Assembly (NCBI GenBank): GCA_032718865.1
Contig: JALUTQ010000003.1
Coordinates: 1,952,001 to 2,016,000 of the forward strand
Direction: 5' to 3'
Source: Tilletia caries
Taxonomy: Eukaryota > Basidiomycota > Exobasidiomycetes > Tilletiales > Tilletiaceae
Length of the DNA stretch: 64,000 nt
In this document: piece by piece, positions 33,430 to 44,502 of the stretch
Layout of the letters: every line of letters starts with the position of its first letter
Position numbering within the stretch: the stretch's first letter is position 1
Notes under the pieces: model-generated
Told to the model about the DNA's origin: nothing
What the model saw: only the letters and a program-made list of their open reading frames with translations
The model's database searches: none
Translations under genes and position numbers: made by a program

Positions 33430-33665
33430 GCTGCGTCAAGAGCACTCGCTCTACACAAAACGCGGCGTAAGCACGGCTTATTGCTGCTGCTGCATCGGTC
33501 TGAATCATGCTACTCACTGAGGGCGCTTCCTGCGGGCTGATGTTCGAGACCGTAAGAGCTGGTAGATGCTTGCGCAGGTGCAGTCGCAACCATGGCTGTG
33601 GTCATCAACCAAAAGAAGACGACCGAAAGGAGGTAGGAAAGATGGGAGGAGCGACGCATCTGCAT
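33430..33665 (-). pseudogene. Family A truncated copy A7
   Basis: Exon 1 (33665-33518, 148 bases) and the start of exon 2 (AGCGAGTGCTC) are intact. The sequence then switches into TTGACGCAGCC and the 5' leader that belongs upstream of A6. An unequal exchange between two tandem A genes would produce this fusion. The promoter upstream (33780-33840) keeps a TATATA box and a weak palindrome. Confidence 0.65.
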
Positions 33666-34213
33666 CATACTTCTGGGTTGCTGCGTGGAAAGGTGTGTGG
33701 GCGAGGCCGATGTCAAATTGAAGGCAGCCTGCGTCAAGCAGAAGTGAAGGAAGAGAAAAAATTGTGGCAGTGGTGAGCGAATGGCTCTATTGTCGTACTG
33801 GTGGTAATCAGTAATCAGACGTCCGTAGATATATACCTTCCCTCCTTCGTATGTACGTTCTGGACTGAAGAACAGCTCAACGATATTTAAATGTACTGCA
33901 TGATCACAATATCCGGTATGCTGATACTATGAAGCGAACATGACTCAAGCGCCTCGTATGTGGTTGTTTCTTCAGAGGTTTACTTGCGTTACGTGTATAG
34001 AATAGACTGGTACACTTCGAAGCGAAAAACGTTTGCCTGAACTGAATCACTGCTAACTGAAGCACGGCCGATTGATGCCAGTAGGAAGATTTCCGCGGCA
34101 CGCTGGACCAGGCGGTACTGGTGAAGTCGAGCTTGGCCTCATCATTTTGGATGATGTGTAGCGTGAACATAACGCCTTTTCTCGCTCGCCCGCGAGAACG
34201 CCAGCGTTTGAGG

Positions 34214-34444
34214 CTAACCCAAGTTCCGCTGGACAGCGACGCAGCCGGAATGGTCATTAGCAGATGTGCCCGGGTATGATGTCGACATCGTTGTAACGAT
34301 AGCTGTAACACGGACAGCGGGAGTAGAGGGGAAGCATGTTTATGATTCAGCACCCAAGTCATTTGGGCTTGAACAGAGGGCAGAAGGAGCGACAAGGGCG
34401 AGGAAAATGAAACAAGCGGCCAGTATATCGGTGCTGGCTCGCAT
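34214..34444 (-). CDS. Possible small secreted peptide, 59 residues
   Basis: ATG 34444 opens a strong signal peptide (ILAACFIFLALVAPSALC). A 51-base intron (donor GTGCTG at 34353, acceptor TTACAG ending at 34303) joins in phase to an exon ending at 34214; 60 codons with the stop. The mature part is about 35 residues with one cysteine (NDHSGCVAVQRNL). A different acceptor would allow a longer product (GTWVSLKRWRSRGRARKG onward), but no phase-compatible site was found. No family recognised. Confidence 0.4.
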
Positions 34445-34619
34445 CCTTCTTGCCCGAGCACCTTCAATTTTTGAGGCTATGACCTTCAGGCGTAGACTTC
34501 GTGAGGACCTCTGGAGATACACGGAATGAAAGGAGAGGAAGTGAGCAGAATCCTTTTTGCATGCACGCTTCTCCATTCACTTGGTCTCGCTACCTTTCTT
34601 CAGTGGCCACTTACAGCTA

Positions 34620-35198
34620 CACTGCCAATCGTCCATGAAGAACTGGGGATAGTCCTCAGCACGACACGTGAGGATCATCCTCGACGATATCGTGCGATCA
34701 TCCTACAACCCTCGTGGGATCCACGAGATCTGAGGAGATCCTCAGATAAATGAGCACCGCCTGGCATATTTTTGTACAACGTTATTATTTCTCAACACCA
34801 GGTCCTAATTGAGCGCGTCAGCCAGCATTTGAATCATCCCCATGCCCTGGATTCGTGTTTCCAAAATTATGTGACATTATATTATTTTGAACTGGAAATG
34901 GTTACTATGTGCTGCGGCGCTCGTGGTTTAGTGGTAACACCGCTGGATTTCGAAAAAAAAAGTCCCGGGTTCGAATCCGGGTGTGAGCATTTTTATTTTT
35001 TCCCCTCATTTTTTCTCATTTTTTCTCATTTTTTGGGATTTCTGAGGATGATCGTGGGCTTACCATCTCGTGCGACTCTCAACGATTGAGCCCAAAATGA
35101 TCGTGGGAAATCCTGGGTCGGGTTAGCCTCACTCAGCCTCACGATGATCCTGCGAGATCCTCGCGATGGGTGAGGATCCTCGCAGCCGACTGGCAGTG
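34620..35198. mobile_element. Candidate TA-flanked miniature inverted-repeat element, 579 bp
   Basis: CACTGCCAATCG (34620-34631) and CGACTGGCAGTG (35187-35198) form a 12-bp terminal inverted repeat with one mismatch, flanked on both sides by TA, as for Tc1/mariner-type insertion. Inside, TGAGGATCATCC-type and GATGATCC-type motifs repeat in both orientations near each end. It encloses a tRNA-like module. No transposase. Confidence 0.5.
34919..34988 (+). tRNA. tRNA-like sequence, probably a pseudogene
   Basis: A-box TGGTTTAGTGG and a perfect B-box GGTTCGAATCC, acceptor-like ends GCTCGTG and TGTGAGC, and downstream T-runs. The 3' side of the anticodon stem is replaced by a run of A, so no functional anticodon arm forms. 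Confidence 0.45.
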
Positions 35199-35202
35199 TA
35201 GG

Positions 35203-36680
35203 GGACTACAGGGGACAGACAGCCTCTCGGATCGTTCAGCGCTTCGATGCGAACTTCTTGATGCTTGATGCTTGATATATTTGTTCGTTTGTGTAATCTA
35301 ATTTGTCCCATGATCATCCACACGAAACATATGGTCCCCCGTTTTCTCGTTCGTTTCGAACAAAGGGAGCTGACAGCAGCTTGACACGAGGCAAGCATGC
35401 CTGCCGTACCGCACATTTCTGCTGCTAGGCTTTTATTTCGCTCTGATATCTCTCCTCCATACAGTTCTCCTACTTCGACTGACCACTTCTGTTTAGATAA
35501 CTTGACTTGATCGCGCGCTGTCCGACTCTTGAACTACATAACCCCGTGTGCTCACATGTTCTTCAATTTCCAGTAAACCGGTACCCTTGCTCCTGGCATC
35601 TCAACGATTCTCTTCCTGGTCTGTCTCCAATCTCCCTTTTCCCCACCGTCTTCAGCAGCGTACCCAGGGTCATGTCTCCATCTTTTCATCTCTCGCCATC
35701 AGCGGAGCAACACGACACCAAGGCAGCTTTCACCTCCAGAGTGAATTGCACTCACATACGGGCACCGTGTTAAGGGCTGCAGTGCAGCGCGGCGATGTGA
35801 GCGCTCGCAGTTCGGATCGTATCATCGCGGGACCTGGCCGTTTCGATCAGACGACAGATGCCTGCCAATCCGCCCTCCCACCCTCCCGACAGGCCCGGCG
35901 CGGGCTGATGACTGACCCGGGGACAAATACGACTAACGAGCGATCCCGCCTCCAGCATTTTCAGGTCCGCATATCCTATCACCAGGACGACAGCCTGACC
36001 AAACTCTGCTGTACCACCTCACCCAGCTTGCTGTCGACCACATTCACTAGGGCCCATTCAAATACCCAGTCTGGCGGGCGCCATGTGTTCAACATGTGTT
36101 CCAGTATCGTCGACTTCCTCGGACAAAGAGCTCAATCATAGCGCCCCCTCACCCTTTGTGGCGAACGACGTCGGGGCTTGGGCTGAAGGAGCTCGCTGCT
36201 GCCAGCTTTGAACTTGAGATTCGATATTTGAGACGCCGCGCCTTTCCTTATCACTGACGTGGGACTTGGGACAGCCTGGGTATGCGACAGACAGAACGTC
36301 TGGCAGTTGGCACTGCTGTTCACCGTCCGGATGACGCATGTCTGGGAAGGATGCAGTGCAAATGGTTCGCAAATCGCACTTGGGAGGTGGTGAGATTGGA
36401 AAGCTGTGCGGGGCTTGTGCTTTGGGTGGGTGGTTTGTGCACACACCGATTGTGCGAATGACATCATCGACGTGCGAGATCGTTTTCCCAGCGCGAAGTG
36501 ACTGCGTGACTGAGCGCCATCCAAAGTCTGTTGTCTCTTCCTTCCCTGTTCTTCTCTTCCACCACCACCACGATTCGTATAAGAACAGAGCAGAGCAGCA
36601 CAGACTTCGCTCACTACTCCCACACAACCACCACATCCATCTCTTCTCACACGCAAACCATCCACACAGACGCGTCCACC
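35203..36680. other. Intergenic, no supported gene; includes the vip1 upstream region
   Basis: No frame with start, domain or splice support on either strand. The long minus frame over 36132-37202 is a shadow of the gene at 36681. Confidence 0.45.
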
Positions 36681-37636
36681 ATGACATCCATCAACGTCAC
36701 CAACATCGCCTCCTCCACCACCAAGGACGGCCTCCAGGACTTCTTCAGCTACTGCGGTGCCATCAAGAACGTTTCCCTCTCCTCCGACGGCTCCAGCCAG
36801 AAGGCCACCATCGAGTTCGAGAAGGCATCCGCCGCAACTACCGCATCCATGCTCTCCGGTGGCAGCCTCGACGGCAGCAACCTCGAGATCGAACTCGCCC
36901 AGTCTGTCTCCGAGACCGCCAACAAGGCCACCGGTGGAGCCGTCGACCAGGCCAAGAAGACCGCTGACGATGTCCAGTCCAAGGCTCAGGACGCCGCTCA
37001 GACCGCCAAGGGCAAGGCCGGCGAGATCGCTGAGGGTGTCCAGGGCAAGGCTGAGGAGCTCAAGGACAACGTCATCGACCAGGAGCACAAGCCCCGCACT
37101 ACCATCATTGCCGAGTACCTGGCCAGCGGTTACATAATCTCTGATGATGTCACCAAGCGCGCGGTGAGTCTCCATCTGCAGAACCAGTTGCTTCTTCCTC
37201 ACTATACTGAACGTGCTGCCTACCTGTACGCGTCTACCAGATTGACTTTGACAAGCAGCACGGTTACTCCGAGCGTTTCACCAAGTTCCTCGAGAGCGTC
37301 GACCGCTCCCTCGGCGAGAAGCTCACCAAGGCCCCCTCTGTCGCCCCCACCGAGAAGACCAAGGAGGCCGCCCAGGATGCCCCCGCCACCAACACCTCGG
37401 TCGGCCAGGACCCTTCCCTCGTCCGCCAGGTCCAAGCCCAGGCTAATGCCGTGCTCGCCCACCCCATCGTCAAGACCCGTACCGACTGGGTCTGGTCCCG
37501 CCTGTCGGAGTACTACAACGCGATCATGAACCAGGACCGCATCCACGACTTCTACACCCAGACCTCCCGCACCGTCCAGGACGTGCACGAGGAGGCCAAG
37601 CGGATCAAGGCCGAGAAGAAGAAGACCAAGGCCTGA
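36681..37636 (+). CDS. vip1: Vip1-like RRM-domain protein, 292 residues
   Basis: Two exons, 36681-37163 and 37241-37636, with a 77-base phase-0 intron. Residues about 3-75 form an RNA-recognition motif (INVTNIASSTTKDGLQDFF, then IKNVSLSSDG and KATIEFEKASAA). Next comes an Ala/Lys/Asp-rich helical stretch with LEA-like repeats (DDVQSKAQDAAQTAKGKAGE). The C-terminal half is helical (LVRQVQAQANAVLAHP; WVWSRLSEYYNAIM) and ends in a Lys tail. This order matches fungal homologues of fission yeast Vip1, an RRM protein of unclear role. Strong C-ending codon bias suggests high expression. The ATG is in a good CCACCATGA context. Confidence 0.85.
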
Positions 37637-38324
37637 AGCATGCCATGACCCACTCGCTCTCGTCAGCTCTTGAGCTTGGAGAAAAGACCTGCAACCTCTC
37701 TCCCTTTCGCGCGCTTTTTGTTCTTACGATACTCGATACCACCAAGGTCGCCTCCACGACCTTGCGACCCAACGAAATTTGTCACTTGTCCTCAAGCAAA
37801 AACCCACAACACGCCCTTCTGCGTACTAGAGTGCCCCTTGAATCCAGTGTTTCTGTATATTTCTCCTGTCCCCCCTTTTCACCATGACATGAGTTTCCCT
37901 CGTTACTCAATGTTCGCTTTCCACAAATACCAAGGAGAAGCTTTGACTTCGTTTTCCCTCACTGCAACAACGTTCCTGCTTAATCCTGCAGTCTGTGTCG
38001 ACGCAAGAAGACGCGCGGGACGACACGATGTGCTTGTTGGAAGTAGGTCCCACAGCCTTGCTCTCCTTGTTGTGTTCTACTATCTGAGGTTCCACGTGGT
38101 CCTGCTGTGCCAATCTCAATCTCTCCCTCTCCTGAGGACGATGTCTACAGTCTGGGGTCAGTGAGTGAAATGGAAATCAACAAAATTTACACTTCCCCCT
38201 TCGAATAACACGCACACCACACAACACAATCATACTTGACAACTTAGAAGGATCTGTGCAGGCTATAGCGACGCATACTCTCCAGCTTTCCGTTTGTGAT
38301 TTGATTGCTTTGTCGAGGGGCAGG
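37637..38324. other. vip1 3' region and 5' border of the gypsy element
   Basis: No gene. An 18-bp direct repeat, GGGGTCAGTGAGTGAAAT, occurs at 38154-38171 and 38371-38388. No LTR matching the other side of the gypsy element was found here. Confidence 0.45.
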
Positions 38325-40242
38325 ATGGTGTTGAATGGTTTTGAATTGTTTGCCCAAATGAGGTAAAAAGGGGGTCAGTGAGTGAAATAATTTGGAGTAA
38401 AAACATTCTAACCAGCGCTCGACATGTTTTGGCTGCTGAGGGACCTTATCCACCAAGACCATCAGGTCCAGTAGGCTGGCAGCCGACTCAATCCACTTCT
38501 CAGCCAGTACAAGCAACGGCATCCTTGGGCCAACCTTATGGCCAGCTGTTGGCAACGCTTCCTGCTCGACAAGCTGCTCAGGAGTTGGAGGCACGAAGAA
38601 CGGGAGGGGGAAACGGGAATGGAGATGGATCGGGGAATGGGAATGATGGAAATGGTGATGATGGAAACGGACACAGAGGAGGATCGGGTCCTCCCGGAGG
38701 TGGAGGCTCGGGGCCACCTGGAGGAGGAGGTCCAGGACCCCCCGGAGGAGGAGAACCATCCGGCGACAACCCAGAGCCTGACTTCCAAAAGCGCGACAAG
38801 GAAACGAATTGGAGGACGCCTCGTTCTCAAGAGTTGGGTCACTTCGACCCAACGGATCGGCATGCTTTGGCGTTCTGGACAAGAGTCGAGCATTTCCGTT
38901 CGGGAGGACTCTACTCGGACGTCGCTATTCTGACGATCCTTCCAAGCTGCTTCGAGGGCAAGGCTCAGTCTTGGTGGGATTCACTCACGCCGCATCCAAG
39001 CACTTGGGATGAGTGGCGTGATGTGTTTTTCCGACGATGGACAAGACATCCCAGTATCGTCACTCGTGAACTGGAACAGCGACGTTTCGTTCCGAGCCGC
39101 GAAGACTTGGATGCCTACATCACGGAGAAGTACTGGCTTCTTTGCGAGCAAGCTGTAGCTCGAATCATCACCCGTACTCACGTCTTCGGCACGAACCCAC
39201 AGTTCTCTCTTGCTGAGGTGATTCGGGAGCGGACGGTTGGTGAACTCCTTCACCTCATTCATGAGGGTTTGCCTGCTGTCTGGCAAAAACGGACGAGCGA
39301 CATCCTCGAAACGTCGCCGACATTCGAAGATTACACTCAACGAATGATCCGGAAGGAACCGCTTCTGAAGGCCTCTCTTGAGACTCAGTCGCGTACGCGA
39401 ACCTACCCGGGATCCAAGGCTGAGCGAGAATCTTCTCCGACGACAAGTCGTACACCTCGTCGACGCTCGACCAATTTGCCGAGACAGGTTGGAACCTCGG
39501 GCTCTTCTCCGAGAACGTCGCAGAGCACTCAAGGTTTCCAGGGTTTTCGACAATCCACAGAAGCTGAACGAGAGCAGCGTCGAGCGGATCGAGCAGCCGG
39601 GGCTTGCTTCCATTGTCACGAAAAGGGTCACAACGCTGCTGACTGCCCGAAGTTTCCCGAGAAGGCCATAATGACCAGACGAATTGAAGCGGAGTTGGTC
39701 ACTCATCTACCGACAATTGCTCAAGTCATGTTGGAGGAAGACTTTCATCAATATGCTGATGGGCATGATTCGGACGAAGATGAGGAGGCCGGAACGGACG
39801 AGCAAGCAGACGATGGACCAGAAGCTGATGAGGATCAGTACGACGTCAGACAAGTTCGGATCCATTCGGTCAAGCTTGATTCGAAGAAGATCTCGAGTCA
39901 GCCGCGAGAAGGACCTGGACGACGACATGAGCAGGTCTCAGCCTTCAAGCTGCCTGTTTGGGTCAATCCTCGGACCAACGTTGACGCCCTTGCTCCGTAC
40001 GAACTACTGATCGACTCAGGCTCGGAGCTGAGTCTGATCTCAGCAAAGGCGGCCCACAAAATTGTCCCGAATGCCATCTGGCATCCTGCTCAACCTATTG
40101 AGCTACGAGGATTCGACGACGGGGAACCGCAGCGAACCAGAGCTGTGCTGCAGATCCCTATCGTCTTCCAATGCTTTGAAGGTCTCCGCACGGAGATGTG
40201 CGAGTTTCACGTCGTAGAGCGCTGCTCCGATGGCTGGCTCCT
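38325..40242 (+). pseudogene. gag: gypsy gag and N-terminal protease
   Basis: No in-frame ATG exists in the main frame before residue 300. A possible start is ATG 38325 with a 53-base intron (38363-38415, GTAAAA...ACCAG) joining in phase to 38416. The protein has a Gln/Pro-rich N-terminus, a Gly/Asn/Asp-rich linker (38590-38770), a retrotransposon capsid domain (ALAFWTRVEHF; AQSWWDSLTPHPSTWDEW), a zinc knuckle (CFHCHEKGHNAADC, about 39605), an acidic tract, and the protease active site (LLIDSGSELSLIS, about 40005). The TRIM cuts the protease near its end. An intron in a retrotransposon leader would be unusual. Confidence 0.75.
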
Positions 40243-40599
40243 TGTTGGATATATGCATCATCCATGACACTTGGGTCGAGACTGGTCTCACCTTTTAGTA
40301 TAGTGGTAGAATGTTCACAACAGATTAAGAGTCTGATCGACTCTGTCGTGAGTCCGATTCCCGGTATCTCCAGACTTCTTTTTCCGACCATTTTCTTGTC
40401 GGGTGCTTGTCGGGTTTTTCCACAGCACGTGCTCCGGGTACTCCGGGCCGAAAGAGTCTCACCCCTAGTCCTATGGGGTCTCGCGTCTCAGACCAAAGGG
40501 TCATGATGATGAGAGGGAGTGTTGGATATATGCATCATCCATGACACTTGGGTCGAGACTGGTCTCACCTTTTAGTATAGTGGTAGAATGTTCACAACA
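40243..40599 (+). mobile_element. TRIM retrotransposon, 357 bp, 80-bp LTRs
   Basis: Identical 80-bp direct repeats at 40243-40322 and 40520-40599 begin TGTTG and end CAACA, as LTRs do. A 5-bp duplication CTCCT stands at 40238-40242 and 40600-40604. A purine tract (GATGATGAGAGGGAG) precedes the second repeat. GATTAAGAGTCTGA follows the first one; it is complementary to the anticodon arm of tRNA-Lys(CUU), fitting half-tRNA priming as known for Drosophila copia and Candida Tca2. The 197-base interior has no coding capacity. The LTR end includes an A-box-like TTAGTATAGTGGTAGAATG. Insertion shifts the gypsy frame; excision restores WLLGVDNM. Confidence 0.9.
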
Positions 40600-40604
40600 C
40601 TCCT

Positions 40605-43600
40605 TGGGGTCGACAACATGCGGCAAGTCGGGCTTGTCTGCAATCCGGTGACCTGGTTGGCGGAGTTTGTGAAGGGAAAGAAGCAGCAAGCACAGCTTCT
40701 ATCTCCAATGGGCTTTGGTAAGAGAGACGTGACTGCTTTTGCTATCTCACAGACTGATAAGGAAGTCTTACATGGTTTGCAGGAGGTTGATGATAATCAA
40801 CCTGTTGTAGACCTCTCTGGTCTTTCACAATCAGATGCGACAGAAATTGCAGAACTCGAGATCGACTTGCCTAACGACGATGAGAAGATCACCCTTGCTG
40901 TGTCGACGGCTCTGTCCGATGAGCAGAAGGAACGTCTGGCGAAGGTACTTCGACAAGCAAACGTCTGGCCAACCAAAAGTAGGCCATTGGGCCTTCACAA
41001 GACCGCAACATTCGATGTCGAGCTGAAGCCGGAACATGAGGGTTGGACCCATGCAGAACCACCCCGTCGCGCCAATCCGGCTAAGAGAGAGGCTCTGGAG
41101 AAGATCCTCAAGGAACATGAGGAGTTGGGATTGTCGGAGCCAGGGAGAAGTCCTTATGCCTCGGGGATCGTTTTGGTCCCACAGCGTGATAAGATCAGGT
41201 TGTGTAACGACTATCGACCGCTGAATGCTGTGACAAAAGACGACCGCTACTTCCTACCGACAACTGATGAAGTCCACGAACAGATCTCCCATGCTCACTT
41301 CCTTTCTATTGTCGACTGCAACAGAGGATACAATCAGTTCGGTTTGACGGATCGAGCTCGTCTCCTTCTGGCATATTCGACCCATCAAGGTCTTCGACTT
41401 TGGAACAGAATGCCGTTCGGACCAAAGAACGCTGTCGCCTTCTTCCAAAGAGAGATGGATCAGATTCTGTCCAAGTATCGACTCAAATGCGCGATTGCTT
41501 ACCTTGATGACATTTTGATCTACTCTAGAACCTTCGAAGATCATCTACGAGACGTTGGAAATGTCCTACAAGCCTTGGCCGATGCTGGTCTAACGATTGC
41601 TCCAAAGAAATGCTCCTTCGGTTTCACGTCGCTTCCCATCCTCGGTTATCGTGCAACGCTTCTTGGAACTATGGTCGACAAAGAAAAGGTGAAGCCGGTT
41701 CAACGTTTTCCGACGCCCTTGTCTGCGAAGGAAGCCCTACGATTTCAAGCAATGGCGTCTTGGTATCGACGGTTCATCCCCGACTTTGCTCGAAAGGCTC
41801 GACCAATCAATGAGGCAATTCACAAGGCTCCATTCAGGTGGACGAAGGCTGCAAACGATGCTTTCGAAATTCTCAAGACTGCTCTAAGCTCCCCGCCTGT
41901 TCTCATGCGCCAGGATCGTTCGAAGCCGTTGATTCTCGATGTAGACGCCAGCTCGAAAGGGTTTGGAGCGGCTCTAATCCAGAAGGACCAAGACGGCAAG
42001 GAGCATCCGATTCTCTTCCTCTCCAGGCAGACGAAGGATGCCGAAGAACGTTATCCGGCCACACACCTCGAACTCCAGGCGATCGCATGGGCAGTGAAGA
42101 AGCTCGAGCATTATATCGACGGCGCTAAACTCACCATACGGAGCGACCACAAAGCTCTTCTTTGGCTGTGGAATCTCAAATCAGCCGATATCACCCATCG
42201 ACTTCAACGACTCACTCTCGAGCTTGCACCGCTGAGAGAAAAGATCAAGGTTGAGTACAGAAAAGGAACGAGTAATCGCATAGCTGACGCTCTCTCCCGA
42301 GCACCGATTCAATCTCCTGACATCTCTCAAACCCAGACATACATCGAAATCACTCCACTCCAAGTCAAAGAACCAAACAAACAGAATCCAACAAAAGCCT
42401 CTCCAACCCAATCGATTTCCATACCAAAAGACACAGACGAGAGCGCATTGGTGGCGTCGCTCTCGATCAAAAAGATACAAGAAGAAAAGAATGAAAAAGA
42501 AGATCTCATACTCCCTACTTCAACATCCTCTCAACACTCTACTCCCACTCCTACGCTTATGACCCGACAAATCGATCAAACTCCTCTCTCCGATGATAAC
42601 GAACATCTCACATCAACTTCGATCGAGTTCAGCCAGCAAGAACTACAAAGCTGGGCAGACGCATACGACAAAGATCAATTTTACAAACGAATCTGGCGAC
42701 GATTACGCCTACGACGACAAGCAAAAGAACAATACGCAAAAAGAAACGAGACAGGGGATGCATTGGTGCCGACATCCCCAGAAAAGAAACAAGACCAGAA
42801 GAACGACGAAGAAAAGAAACGAGAACGGGGTTCGAAGGTGAGATGGTTAGATGAGCGGACGGATGAGAGTGGGCAGGAGTCGAAGGACGGAAAGGGTGAG
42901 ATCAGGAAGGAGTTGAAGGACCGGACGGAGGAGATTGGGGCAGAGGTTGAGGAGAAGAAGGGGGCATTGCGACGATCGGGAGAGGAGGAAGTGAAGAGGG
43001 ATGGTGTAGGAGTTGGACGAGAAGGTCGAGAAGGAGTGCTGCAACGAGAAGAAGGCGAGGAGATGGAGGAGCGAACGGGGAAGGATAAGGGGTTGGAAGA
43101 GAAGAAGTTGGAATCGCCACAAGAAGACATGGGACGAAGGAGGAGTCCGAGACTTGCGCGGGCAGTCCAAACATCGAAAAACGAGCGTCCCCATGCACGG
43201 TTCATCGTTCATGACGGATTTCTCTTCGAACGATGTGGACCAAGTCTCGATCGCATCAAGCTTTGCGTTCCGGAAAACAAGGTCTCAACAGTCATCCACG
43301 AGTTCCACAACTCACCAAGAGCTGGACATCCCTCGTCCCGTCGGACCATCGACGCTCTCCAAGAGACCTTTGCTTTCCCCGACCTTGCCAAACGCGTGAA
43401 CCAACACGTGAGGACCTGTTTCGAATGCCAAACGAACAAGTCGCGGCATCACCACCCCTACGGACAACTTCAGCCGATTTTCAGTCCGGCGGAAGTGTTC
43501 CATACACTCGGAATCGACTTTGTCGTCAGCCTTGCTCCAAGTGCTGAGGGCCATTTCGATGCCATTACCGTGATGTCCGACAAGTTCTCCAAGTTTGCTC

Positions 43601-43859
43601 TGTTCTGGCCAAGTAAAATGACCGATTCGGCAAAACAAACGGCGGAGCGTTTCCTCACACATGCATACCCATGGACGGGATTGCCCAGACGACTCATCAG
43701 TGACAGGGATCCGAAGTTCACCTCGGATTTCTGGCAGGAGCTAGTTCGAGCTTTGGACATTCAACATTCGATGTCTACGGCATATCATCCGCAAACAGAT
43801 GGTCAAGTCGAGCGTTTGAACCAACAACTTGCTGCACTGTTGCGACATACAGTTGCGTT
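40605..43859 (+). pseudogene. pol: gypsy pol: reverse transcriptase, RNase H, integrase core
   Basis: Continues the protease (GVDNMRQVG) into reverse transcriptase (IRLCNDYRPLN; FLSIVDCNRGYNQF; YLDDILIYS at about 41500), RNase H (LDVDASSKGFGAAL; IRSDHKALLWL), a long Lys/Glu/Arg-rich linker (about 42310-43170, ending in RRRSPRLAR), and integrase with HHCC (HNSPRAGH; CFEC) and catalytic Asp (LGIDFV), Asp (SDRDPKF) and Glu (GQVERLNQ). All catalytic residues are present. The frame is broken at 43859 by the second hAT-type element, so no complete integrase can be made. Confidence 0.85.
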
Positions 43860-44494
43860 CAGAGGTCGGCATGGGTTAGGTATTGGGTATTTGGGGTCCC
43901 ATACCCATACCCGAGGGTATACCCTTTTTTTCGACGAGACCCATACCCATACCCGAGGGTATACCCAGGGTATACCTGCTTATGTAATCAACCGATTTTT
44001 GGCCATTTTTAGACTGTGTTTACCTACGTTTACCTGCGTTGAACCCGGGTATATTCACGTATACCTAGGTATACCCATCTTGTCTGGCGTCTGACCTTTA
44101 TTGTACACATACTCAGCTTGTACACCTTTACCTAGGTATACCGTATACCCTGCATTCCATAATTATACTCAAGTATATGCAAGTATACCCAAGCAATACT
44201 CTGTGTATACCTGGAATACCCTGTGCATACCCAGATTATACTTGCGTATACCCAGCTTATACCTACGTGTACCCAAGATATACCTGCGTATACCCAAGTT
44301 ATACCTGCGTATACCAGGAAGAACGTCCAGATGGGTATAAGGTGGGTACAAGTCAGGTATGGTGGGTATACTCAGGTCATACCCACATACCCAACCTCTT
44401 GGGTATAGCGGACCCCATACCCAATACCGTACCTGTACCCACAGGGTAGGTACTGGGTATACCCAAGATGTACCCATACCCACGCCGACCTCTG
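43860..44494 (+). mobile_element. Non-autonomous hAT-type element (MITE), 635 bp, GGGTATACC-rich
   Basis: Terminal inverted repeats CAGAGGTCGGC (43860-43870) and GCCGACCTCTG (44484-44494); 8-bp duplication GTTGCGTT at 43852-43859 and 44495-44502. CAGAGG ends and an 8-bp duplication are hAT hallmarks. The whole interior is made of variants of GGGTAT, TATACC and TACCCA, in both orientations towards the ends. No transposase. Excision with loss of one duplication restores the integrase frame (RHTVAL, then DQHDW). Confidence 0.9.
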
Positions 44495-44502
44495 GTTGCG
44501 TT

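Noticed and set aside
36132..37202. Minus-strand frame of 356 codons rich in Gly/Leu/Val
   Set aside because: Antisense of the strongly codon-biased vip1 exon 1; composition is explained by that bias.
40290..40380. Genuine tRNA gene reading TAGTATAGTGGTAG ... GAGTCCGATTCCC
   Set aside because: The A-box part lies in the TRIM LTR and the anticodon-like arm is antisense to tRNA-Lys; acceptor and T stems do not pair.
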